Shown here: piece by piece, positions 1 to 6,206 of the stretch
How the letters are laid out: every line of letters starts with the position of its first letter
How positions within the stretch are numbered: position 1 is the first letter of the stretch
Assembly (NCBI GenBank): GCA_028292785.1
Contig: JAQGLQ010000411.1
Coordinates: forward strand, 1-6,649
Reading direction: 5' to 3'
DNA length: 6,649 bases
Origin: Noviherbaspirillum sp.
GTDB taxonomy: Bacteria > Pseudomonadota > Gammaproteobacteria > Burkholderiales > Burkholderiaceae
Translations under genes and position numbers: made by a program
Notes under the pieces: model-generated
Told to the model about the DNA's origin: nothing
Seen by the model: only the letters and a program-made list of their open reading frames with translations
Databases searched by the model: none

Positions 1-1878
1 GAGAGCGAGCAGAGAGTCGAGCATGACAGGTTTGACGAGATGATGGTTAAAACCGGCCTCCAGCGCCTTCTCGCGATCGCGCGCCTGTCCATAGCCTGTC
101 AGCGCGATGATCAATGTCCTTTCGAACTGCGGCAGCTTGCGCAGTGCGCGCGTGACGTCATAGCCGCTGGCGCCGGGCAGGCCGATATCCAGAAGAATCA
201 CGTCGGGATCGAAGGTCTGCGCGCCCTTGACCGCCGAATCCGCATCGTAAGCAAAGTCCGTTTCGTAGCCCGACACATCGAGAAACATCCGCAGCATCTC
301 GACGGCGTCGGGATTGTCGTCAACCAGGAAAACTTTCAGCCTGCGCGCGTCCGCTTGCCCCCTCGCGGCGGGCGCCGGGGTCTCCGTCTTGGGCAGCGAA
401 GCCGACAAAGGGAGGTATACCTTGAATATGCTTCCGGTGCCGGGGCCGGCGCTATATGCATGCACACGGCCGTTATGCAGGTCGACCAGTTTCTTCACCA
501 GTGACAAACCGACGCCGAGCCCATCCTGTGCGCGGTCGGGCGATACATCGCCCTGCGCGAACAGGTCGAAAATACCGTCGATCGCATCGACCGATATGCC
601 GATGCCCGTGTCTTCGACGCTGATCAGCAACTCGGTATCCGTCAGCGTGGCATGCAAGGTGATGCGGCCGCCCCTGGGCGTGTATTTCGCCGCATTGTGC
701 AGCAGATTGCCGAAGATCTGCGTCAGGCGTATCGAGTCGCCATACACATGCACCGCCTGCTCCGGCAGATGCACATGCAGCGCATGACCCCGGCTGTTGA
801 TGAACGGCGCCGCGGTCTCGACCGCGGCATTGACGAAGGTTTTCAACTCGACATCCTGCGGCTTCAAGGTGACCTTGCCCTGCGAGATGCGCGAGATGTC
901 GAGCAGATCATCGACCAGGCGCGCCAGATGATTGACCTGGCGCGATATGGTGTCACGGGCTTTTTCATGCACTGCGTTCGCATTGCCGTTCACGCTGCGC
1001 ATCAACTCTACCGCCGTGCGGATCGGGCCGAGCGGATTGCGCAGTTCGTGCGCCAGCGTGGCCAGGAATTCATCCTTGCGGCTGTCGGCATCGTGACGCA
1101 ATTTTTCCGCCGCCTTCTTTACCGAAATATCGCTGGTGATGCGCGCGATGCGCCGCACGCCTGGCGCGGTGTTCTTGACATGAAATCCACGATCGCGCAC
1201 CCAGCGCACCGATCCGTCCGGGCGCACGATCCGGTACTCTTCATCGTAGTCGCCGCTCTGCAGCAATACTTCGAATGCGGCCCTCACCCGACGCCGGTCG
1301 GTTTCATGCACGGTTTCCAGCCAGCTGCGCAAATCCGTCCGGACCATGTCGGCGCTGCGACCCCAGAGCGCTTCAAATCCCGGACTGACATAGAGCAGCT
1401 CGAGTTCAAGCGGCGAGAAGATCCAGAATACGTCCTCGATGTTCTCGGCGATCTGCCTGAAGCGTTCCTCGCTTTCCAGCAGTTCGGTCTGGACCCGCCG
1501 CAGGCGCAGCAGCGCATTGACGTTGGCGACCAGTTCCTCTGCTTCGATCGGCGCCACCAGATAATTGTCCGCGCCGCCCTCGAGCGCGCGTATCTTGTCA
1601 TTGCGGTGAATCAGCGCGGCCGAAGTTTGCAAAACCAGGATGGATGCGGTCGCGGGATCGGTCTTGATGATGCGGCATACCTCGAGGCCGTTGATATCGG
1701 GCAGCTTTACGTCAAGCAGTACCAGATCGGGCGTCCGCTGCTTGACGAGCGCAAGGGCATCGCTGCCGGTCGCGGCTTCGATCACTTCGAATCCCGCCAC
1801 CTGCAATACGCGCGTTTTGACGTAGCGCGCGCCATCATTGTCGTCCACATTCAGGATGAGGGGTTCGCGGCTGCTCAT
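1..1878 (-). CDS. Hybrid sensor histidine kinase/response regulator (REC-PAS-HisKA-HATPase-REC), 3' end cut by window edge
   Basis: The frame is open from the ATG at 1878 to the left edge: 626 codons with no stop. Domain order: receiver 1, about residues 6-125 (acid pair D12/D13, phospho-acceptor D56); PAS, about 135-258; HisKA with H277 in an AHELRNP motif; HATPase with N-box N395, G1 box at D423 (DTGIGIS) and G2 box 453-460 (GLGVGLSL); receiver 2 from about 515 (D520/D521, phospho-acceptor D564, lysine K616). The sequence ends just after the K616-P motif, so probably only a few residues are missing. It is a cytoplasmic phosphorelay protein with no membrane segment and no DNA-binding output. 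Receiver 1 has Ala109 where most receivers have the conserved lysine. The ATG lies one base after the upstream kinase stop, with an AGAGGA ribosome site at 1888-1893. It probably receives phosphate from, or works beside, that kinase (inference). Confidence 0.93.
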   Translation of the reverse strand, partial: MSSREPLILNVDDNDGARYVKTRVLQVAGFEVIEAATGSDALALVKQRTPDLVLLDVKLPDINGLEVCRIIKTDPATASILVLQTSAALIHRNDKIRALEGGADNYLVAPIEAEELVANVNALLRLRRVQTELLESEERFRQIAENIEDVFWIFSPLELELLYVSPGFEALWGRSADMVRTDLRSWLETVHETDRRRVRAAFEVLLQSGDYDEEYRIVRPDGSVRWVRDRGFHVKNTAPGVRRIARITSDISVKKAAEKLRHDADSRKDEFLATLAHELRNPLGPIRTAVELMRSVNGNANAVHEKARDTISRQVNHLARLVDDLLDISRISQGKVTLKPQDVELKTFVNAAVETAAPFINSRGHALHVHLPEQAVHVYGDSIRLTQIFGNLLHNAAKYTPRGGRITLHATLTDTELLISVEDTGIGISVDAIDGIFDLFAQGDVSPDRAQDGLGVGLSLVKKLVDLHNGRVHAYSAGPGTGSIFKVYLPLSASLPKTETPAPAARGQADARRLKVFLVDDNPDAVEMLRMFLDVSGYETDFAYDADSAVKGAQTFDPDVILLDIGLPGASGYDVTRALRKLPQFERTLIIALTGYGQARDREKALEAGFNHHLVKPVMLDSLLAL

Positions 1879-1879
1879 G

Positions 1880-3280
1880 CTAGAGACTCCTCTGCATTCG
1901 CGATGTCGCCATATCCACATCCAGATGAGACACGCGGGCCGTGGTGTAGTCGACGGGGATCGTGAGCGTGAAGGTGGAGCCCGTGCCGAGAATGCTGCGC
2001 GCGCTGACTGTCCCGCCAAGCAGATCGGCCAGTTTTTTGCACAACGGGAGGCCGAGCCCGGTCCCCTTGCTGCGCTTTTGCAGGGGGTTTTCGATCTGGC
2101 TGAATTCCTCGAAGATCAACTGTAGGTTCGACTCGGCAATGCCAATGCCGGTGTCGCTTACTACCAGATCGATGACCGGTTCGCCGGGGTTCTGGACGGC
2201 CTCCACCCGTACTTCGCCCTTTTCGGTGAACTTCAACGCATTGGAAATGAAATTACGCAAAATCTGGGATACCTTGCCTTCGTCCGTATGCAGGGCCGGC
2301 GCGGCCGACCTGTTTTCAAAAATTAATTCCACCGCGCCCGACGATTCAAGCGGCCGCAGCATGCCGCGCAAGGCGCTGAAGAGTTCATCGACAGTGAAAC
2401 TGACCGGCTTGACGTCGACTTTGCCGGCTTCGATCTTCGCCAGGTCGAGCAGGTCGTTCACCAGGTCGGTCAGGTCTTCAGCCGCCTTTTGTATGAACAT
2501 CACCTGTTTCTCCTGTGCCTCATTCAATTCGCCATCGATCCCGCCCAGCAGTAATTGCGCCAGCGCGCGTATCGAACTCAGAGGCGTACGCAGTTCATGG
2601 CTGGTATTCGACAGGAATCGCGACTTCATGGCATCGGCGCGCCGCAGGTGCTCGGCCTTTTCTTCGATCTCCGCATACAGCGCGACCACGCCACGGTTGG
2701 TGTCTTCCAATTCGCGCGTCAAGGCCACCAGCTCATCCTGCCGCGAACGTAGCTCCGACAGAGTCTGCAGCAATTGCCTGTTCTGCAGACGATCTTCCTC
2801 GAAGCTGGTAGCGATGGCGGTTTCGGCCAAACGTTCCGCGAACCTGGCCAGCTTGTCCCGGTCCACCGGAAAATTCGGCGGCAGGGACTTGACCATGGTG
2901 ACCACCGTGCCGCTGCCCGCGGTCGTCATCACATCGCAGCGATCCATCAGGCGCTGCGCCCCGACAATGCCGACGCTGTGGCGGTCCGGCGATCGGTATT
3001 CGACCCCCAGCACTGCATCGAGATCGGCGATGCCCCCGCCGTTGTCCCGTACGACAATGACCAGCTGCGCCGATTGCGCCTCGGTCCGTACCGAATAGCT
3101 GACGACGCCGCCGTTGGCATGGGAGAGCGCATTCTGCGCGATCTCGGATACCGCGGTCGCGATGCGCACCTGATCCTGCGCACTGAAACCCATCGCGCCC
3201 GATATTTCGCGCGCGAGCTTGCGCGCGCTGATCACGTCGCGCTCTTTTTGGATGCTGTGCTGTATCGGGTCGAAATTCAT
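1880..3280 (-). CDS. Histidine kinase with N-terminal RsbT-like (GHKL) ATPase domain
   Basis: 466 residues from the ATG at 3280. Residues about 5-132 are an RsbT/anti-sigma-type ATPase fold: E46 and N50 in SEIAQNAL, G1 motif D79-NGGGI, and a degenerate G2 region (SVGIVGAQRL, about 102-111). A charged, probably coiled-coil linker spans about 140-215. HisKA follows with phospho-acceptor H228 (SHELRTP), then a classical HATPase: N347 N-box, D376-TGIGI, and GTGLGL from 406. No transmembrane segment, PAS or other familiar sensor is present, so the RsbT-like domain appears to be the input module. The start is 4 bases after the rsbX-like stop. An in-frame ATG at 3331 would overlap that gene by 47 bases and add 17 residues unlike the domain, so 3280 is preferred; GAAGG at 3291-3295 is a modest ribosome site. 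The likely role (inference) is to turn stressosome state into His-Asp phosphotransfer. Confidence 0.93.
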   Translation of the reverse strand: MNFDPIQHSIQKERDVISARKLAREISGAMGFSAQDQVRIATAVSEIAQNALSHANGGVVSYSVRTEAQSAQLVIVVRDNGGGIADLDAVLGVEYRSPDRHSVGIVGAQRLMDRCDVMTTAGSGTVVTMVKSLPPNFPVDRDKLARFAERLAETAIATSFEEDRLQNRQLLQTLSELRSRQDELVALTRELEDTNRGVVALYAEIEEKAEHLRRADAMKSRFLSNTSHELRTPLSSIRALAQLLLGGIDGELNEAQEKQVMFIQKAAEDLTDLVNDLLDLAKIEAGKVDVKPVSFTVDELFSALRGMLRPLESSGAVELIFENRSAAPALHTDEGKVSQILRNFISNALKFTEKGEVRVEAVQNPGEPVIDLVVSDTGIGIAESNLQLIFEEFSQIENPLQKRSKGTGLGLPLCKKLADLLGGTVSARSILGTGSTFTLTIPVDYTTARVSHLDVDMATSRMQRSL

Positions 3281-3284
3281 CGGT

Positions 3285-4307
3285 TCATGGCCTTCGCTTC
3301 GCGACCAGCACGCAGGCATCGTCGCGGTCACGCGCGAAATCCCGATAGAGAACGCCGGCGATCAATGATGGATGGCACGACGCAAGGCCCGGGTAGGCAT
3401 CGAGATTCCACTGCTTGCTGAGACCATCGGAGTGCAGGATCAGCATGCCGTTCTTCGGCCAGTCCATCCTGAATTCCTGCACCTTTCGCATATTGTGGCC
3501 CACCGTTCCATTATGCGACATCAATTGCTTGGCGGCGTTGTCCGAGATCAGGCATGCGCTGATATTTCCGACGCCGGCGAAGACGAGTTCGCCGGCATCG
3601 CAGGGAATGCTGGCCGCGGCCAGCGCCATGCCGCGGGTGGAACGGGAAGCGACATGCACGGCGTCGATCAGCTGTCCGGGAGCGAAGGATGGGCGTATGC
3701 CGAGCGTCAGCACGGCGGCCCAGGAAGCGCGCGCCGCTTCCGGTCCGTGGCCCAGGCCGTCGGCGACGAGCAGCGTGATGGAGTGCTCCAGTTGCGCGAC
3801 CGCGAAGGCGTCGCCGCATGCTTCTTCCCCCGGCATGGGCAGGCATACCGCGCCGATCTGTACCGGCCCCGGCTCGGCCGCCCGCCCATCCGGCCATGCG
3901 CACATGAAGAAGGCGGACCCGTTTCCCGGCGCTGTATGGATATCGAACTGTTCCGAAAGGCGGCGCATCGCGCCCAGCCCGGTGCCGGCGGTACCGGCCG
4001 AAGACACGCCATCGCGCAGGCTTTGCGCGGGATTGGCGATTCCCGGCCCCTTGTCCAGCGCAAGGATCTCGACGCCATGCGCGACCTTTCCGGACTCGGT
4101 CTTGGCGACCTTCCTGAGGATGATCTTTCCCGCGACCGCGTGCTTCAGGATATTGGTCGCGGCCTCCGTGATGATGAGCGCCACCCGGCCGGCGCCGGCC
4201 TCATCGAAGCCGAGCGACTGCGCCAGCCGCACGCCGGCCCTGCGCGTGGCCGCGATGTCGCTCGGATGCGCGATCGCGAAAACTTCCTGCACCATATCGG
4301 TAGTCAT
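3285..4307 (-). CDS. rsbX: RsbX-like PP2C/SpoIIE-type phosphatase fused to an N-terminal RsbT-like ATPase domain
   Basis: 340 residues in two parts. Residues about 5-138 form an RsbT-like GHKL domain: E48/N52 in ITEAATNILKHA, G1 motif D85-KGPGI, and a G2-like glycine stretch (GTAGTGLGAM, 105-114). Residues about 148-336 match RsbX/SpoIIE phosphatases, with metal-binding acids in CGDAF (D166), VADGLGHG (D183), HSDGLS (D294) and the terminal RDDACVLV (D329/D330). In Bacillus, RsbX is about 200 residues with only the phosphatase domain, and it dephosphorylates RsbS and RsbR to reset the stressosome; the same role is inferred here. Its ATG overlaps the rsbT stop by one base (TGATG), with GGAAG at 4313-4317 five bases upstream. 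An ATG at 4319 would add four residues but lacks a ribosome site. The extra ATPase domain could bind STAS partners and target the phosphatase. Confidence 0.92.
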   Translation of the reverse strand: MTTDMVQEVFAIAHPSDIAATRRAGVRLAQSLGFDEAGAGRVALIITEAATNILKHAVAGKIILRKVAKTESGKVAHGVEILALDKGPGIANPAQSLRDGVSSAGTAGTGLGAMRRLSEQFDIHTAPGNGSAFFMCAWPDGRAAEPGPVQIGAVCLPMPGEEACGDAFAVAQLEHSITLLVADGLGHGPEAARASWAAVLTLGIRPSFAPGQLIDAVHVASRSTRGMALAAASIPCDAGELVFAGVGNISACLISDNAAKQLMSHNGTVGHNMRKVQEFRMDWPKNGMLILHSDGLSKQWNLDAYPGLASCHPSLIAGVLYRDFARDRDDACVLVAKRRP

Positions 4308-4753
4308 CAGCGCTTCCATTTTGTGATCACGACCGTCGTACCCTCGCCCACCCTGGTATCGATGCTGAAGTCATCCACCAGGCGTTTCGCGCCGCCGAGC
4401 CCGAGGCCAAGCCCGCCGCCGGACGTGAAGCCATCGGTCAAGGCAAGCTGCAGATCGGGTATGCCGGGCCCGCGGTCGGTAAACGTCACGCGCAGGCCGC
4501 GGTCGAGGCCGTTCGAGAGCAGTTCGATCCGCACTTCGCCGCTGCCGGCGTAACGCAGCGTATTGCGCGCCAGTTCGCTGGCGGCGGTGATGGCCTTGGT
4601 CTGGTCGACCAGGCTCAGGCCGATCTCGATCGCGAGTTCACGCACCGCCTTGCGCAGACGAACCACATCTTCGTCCGTCTGCAACGGGTACGTCTGCGAT
4701 CGCGCAGAGTTTTCCACATAGGCATCGCGCCTCGATGGAAGGGAATAGGACAT
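4307..4753 (-). CDS. rsbT: RsbT-type serine/threonine switch kinase of the stressosome
   Basis: 148 residues, a single GHKL-type ATPase domain. The motifs match RsbT closely: E60 and N64 in ASELARNTLRYAG, G1 motif TDRGPGIPD (D93), G2 motif GGGLGLGLGGAKRL (from 112), and an ending VGEGTTVVITKWKR very like Bacillus RsbT. In Bacillus, RsbT phosphorylates RsbS and RsbR within the stressosome and, once released, binds a downstream effector (RsbU). The protein has about 20 extra N-terminal residues compared with the 133-residue Bacillus protein; no internal Met offers a shorter start. Its ATG overlaps the rsbS stop by one base (TAATG), with GGGGA at 4759-4763 as a likely ribosome site, so it is probably translationally coupled to rsbS. 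RsbU is absent here, so its effector is unknown; the downstream histidine kinase is a candidate. Confidence 0.95.
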   Translation of the reverse strand: MSYSLPSRRDAYVENSARSQTYPLQTDEDVVRLRKAVRELAIEIGLSLVDQTKAITAASELARNTLRYAGSGEVRIELLSNGLDRGLRVTFTDRGPGIPDLQLALTDGFTSGGGLGLGLGGAKRLVDDFSIDTRVGEGTTVVITKWKR

Positions 4754-5127
4754 TATCGTCCCCGCTCCTGCCAGGAAGTACGCCCGCCGAGCAGGGCCAT
4801 GCCTTTTTCCACGTTCAGCGCGGTCTTGACGCCCTGAAGCGACAACCCGAGTTCGACCAGCGTAATGGCCACCGCCGGCTGCATGCCGACCACAACGGTC
4901 GTGGCATCGAGAATGCGTGCCATTGCCGCGGTATTGTTGATCATCCGACCGATGAAGGAATCGACGATGTCCAGCGCAGAGATATCTATCAGGACGCCTT
5001 TCGACCGATGCTCCACGATGCGCGCCGTCAGGTCATCCTGCAGATTGAGTACCAGCCGGTCATGCATATCTACCTGAATGGTGACCAGCAACAGATCACC
5101 CATTCTCAGAATGGGAATACGTTCCAT
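4753..5127 (-). CDS. rsbS: RsbS-type STAS-domain stressosome scaffold protein
   Basis: 124 residues, one STAS domain. The blocks DISALDIVDSFIGRM and VVVGMQPAVAITLVELG are nearly identical to what I recall of Bacillus RsbS, and the following ALNVEKGM also matches. S57 in IVDSFIG corresponds to the regulatory Ser59 of Bacillus RsbS, the residue RsbT phosphorylates and RsbX dephosphorylates. RsbS is the core scaffold that, with RsbR, holds RsbT inactive in the megadalton stressosome. The gene begins 7 bases after the rsbR stop, with a strong GAGGA ribosome site (5132-5136) that overlaps that stop codon. It ends in a 1-base overlap with rsbT. Identification is by sequence similarity and by gene order RsbR-S-T-X. 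Confidence 0.96.
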   Translation of the reverse strand: MERIPILRMGDLLLVTIQVDMHDRLVLNLQDDLTARIVEHRSKGVLIDISALDIVDSFIGRMINNTAAMARILDATTVVVGMQPAVAITLVELGLSLQGVKTALNVEKGMALLGGRTSWQERGR

Positions 5128-5134
5128 ATTTTCC

Positions 5135-6001
5135 TCAGGGGTGAACGCGCGCCTGCGAAACGGTGGAGCCGGTCCGCTCCAGCGCGATGAGGAAGGCGTC
5201 GGCCAGGGTCGCCTTGGTCACTACGTCTTCCAGGTTGACCCCAAGATGGACGATGGTCTGCGCGATCTGCGGCCGGATTCCGCTGATGATGCAGTCCGCG
5301 CCCATGAGGCGCGCCGCGGCGACGGTTTTCAGCAGATGCTGGGCGACCAGCGTATCGACCATCGGCACGCCGGTGATGTCGATGATCGCAATTGCCGCGC
5401 CGGTCTCGACGATCTTCTGCAGAAGGCTTTCCATTACTACCTGCGTGCGATTGCTGTCGAGCGTGCCGATCAGCGGCAACGCGAGGATGTTCTGCCAAAG
5501 CTTCACGACCGGGGTAGACAGTTCGAGAAGCTCCTGCTGCTGCCGCACGATGATCTGGTCACGGTTTTTCTGATAGACCTCCATCGTAAACAGCCCCAGC
5601 TGATCGAGCAGTGTACTGATGACCCAGGTCACGTCGGCGAGCTGCTCCGGCGCGCTCAACAGTTCCGTACGCAGCCTCGCGAACAGCGGCTCCTTGATGG
5701 AGAAAACGAAGAGCGCGGTTTCGCTGGGCGTTGAACCTTGCCGCGCGCGCTGCTGCGATAATTCCGACAGAGCGGCGCGAACTTCATCCCACTCGCGCGC
5801 GTCAATATCATCGGTACGGCCGCTTCGCACGGCTTGCCCGAGCAGGCGCAGGAACTGCGTGCAGGTGTGGCGCAACTGGCTCTCGGTGTCCTGGTCGACC
5901 CGCACCGCGCGGCTTTTAAGAATCTGCAGCCATTCTTCCAATATCACGGGCTGGAATTTTTCGACGACATTGGCAAGCGTTTGTGCACCCGAAGCGGACA
6001 T
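5135..6001 (-). CDS. rsbR: RsbR-type stressosome sensor/scaffold (RsbRD-like N-terminus plus STAS)
   Basis: 288 residues. About 12-135 is an all-helical N-terminal domain resembling the RsbRD_N family, with none of the haem or flavin motifs I would recognise. About 140-165 is the charged linker helix leading into the STAS domain (about 166-280). Typical RsbR blocks are ELSTPVVKLW, LPLIGTLD, IIDITGVPMVDTLVAQHLL and GIRPQIAQTIVHLG. T217 (MVDTLVA) sits where RsbS has S57 and should match Bacillus RsbR Thr205; S183 lies 34 residues earlier, the spacing of Thr171. These are the expected RsbT phosphorylation sites (alignment by eye). In known stressosomes the N-terminal domain projects as a turret and senses the signal. 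It is the first gene of the operon; the ATG at 6001 has a GGGAG ribosome site at 6007-6011 with 5-base spacing. The signal sensed cannot be told from sequence. Confidence 0.94.
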   Translation of the reverse strand: MSASGAQTLANVVEKFQPVILEEWLQILKSRAVRVDQDTESQLRHTCTQFLRLLGQAVRSGRTDDIDAREWDEVRAALSELSQQRARQGSTPSETALFVFSIKEPLFARLRTELLSAPEQLADVTWVISTLLDQLGLFTMEVYQKNRDQIIVRQQQELLELSTPVVKLWQNILALPLIGTLDSNRTQVVMESLLQKIVETGAAIAIIDITGVPMVDTLVAQHLLKTVAAARLMGADCIISGIRPQIAQTIVHLGVNLEDVVTKATLADAFLIALERTGSTVSQARVHP

Positions 6002-6006
6002 GGCGG

Positions 6007-6011
6007 CTCCC
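6007..6011 (-). promoter_or_regulatory. Ribosome binding site of rsbR
   Basis: The minus strand reads AAAAAAGGGAG followed by CCGCC and ATG. This good Shine-Dalgarno sequence with 5-base spacing fixes the start at 6001. The A-rich bases just upstream should leave the site unstructured. Confidence 0.75.
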
Positions 6012-6044
6012 TTTTTTAATAAGATTTTTCAGTAAATGATCATT

Positions 6045-6061
6045 GCGCAGCAGGGCTGCGC
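6045..6061. repeat. Perfect 7-bp inverted repeat (hairpin) in the rsbR leader
   Basis: GCGCAGC and GCTGCGC are separated by a 3-base loop (AGG on the plus strand). The repeat lies about 44 bases upstream of the rsbR start codon. On the plus strand it is followed by TTTTG, a short T-run that could make it a weak terminator in that direction, but no plus-strand transcript is expected to end here. On the minus strand it would be a leader hairpin or a protein-binding palindrome. An 8-bp palindrome, ATGATCAT (6036-6043), sits right beside it on the start-codon side. The function is unknown. Confidence 0.5.
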
Positions 6062-6151
6062 TTTTGTAGCCCGCGAGTCTATCAAAACGCATGTCCATAG
6101 TCTGCGCGGAAAGGTTTTGCAGTAAGCAAGAATTGATATGCCTCAACCGGA

Positions 6152-6181
6152 TTGACAGTCTGGCAAGCTCTTTTTTGCCAT
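6152..6181 (+). promoter_or_regulatory. Candidate sigma-70-type promoter with overlapping inverted repeat for the plus-strand peptidase gene
   Basis: TTGACA at 6152-6157 is a perfect -35 hexamer. The best -10 at acceptable spacing is TGCCAT at 6176-6181 (18-base spacer), which is poor. An inverted repeat, TGGCAA (6161-6166) and TTGCCA (6175-6180), spans the spacer and -10 area and could be an operator that makes up for or controls the weak -10. It lies 26-55 bases upstream of the ATG at 6207. The -35 match is certain; its use as a promoter is inference. Confidence 0.35.
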
Positions 6182-6206
6182 CGTAAACAAGCACCTGCTT
6201 CCCGCC

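Noticed and set aside
652..1965. 437-codon open frame on the plus strand
   Set aside because: It lies antisense to the hybrid kinase, whose full domain series is clear on the minus strand. The frame is rich in Arg, His, Asp and Gln with no recognisable domain, as expected of an antisense frame in GC-rich coding DNA.
1962..3098. 378-codon open frame on the plus strand
   Set aside because: It is antisense to the histidine kinase; Ser/Arg-rich composition and no domain.
3281..3331. Longer start (ATG at 3331) for the RsbT-domain histidine kinase
   Set aside because: It would overlap the end of the rsbX-like gene by 47 bases and add residues unlike an RsbT-type domain. The ATG at 3280 sits right after the upstream stop.
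3372..4553. 393-codon open frame on the plus strand, with a second plus-strand frame at 3415-4326
   Set aside because: Both are antisense to the rsbX-like and rsbT genes, which have clear motifs. Composition is low-complexity and Arg/Pro/Ser-rich.
6045..6065. Intrinsic terminator on the plus strand
   Set aside because: The stem is only 7 bp with four T's after it, and no plus-strand gene ends upstream, so it is recorded as an inverted repeat only.
6161..6180. Possible sigma-54 promoter (TGGCAA...TTGC) upstream of the peptidase gene
   Set aside because: The distance between the GG and GC elements is three bases too long for a sigma-54 site; the pattern is better read as an inverted repeat.
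5916..6194. 92-codon minus-strand frame starting with GTG in the intergenic region
   Set aside because: It runs out of frame 86 bases into rsbR, has no good ribosome site or recognisable domain, and the rsbR start is well supported. A small upstream ORF cannot be fully excluded.
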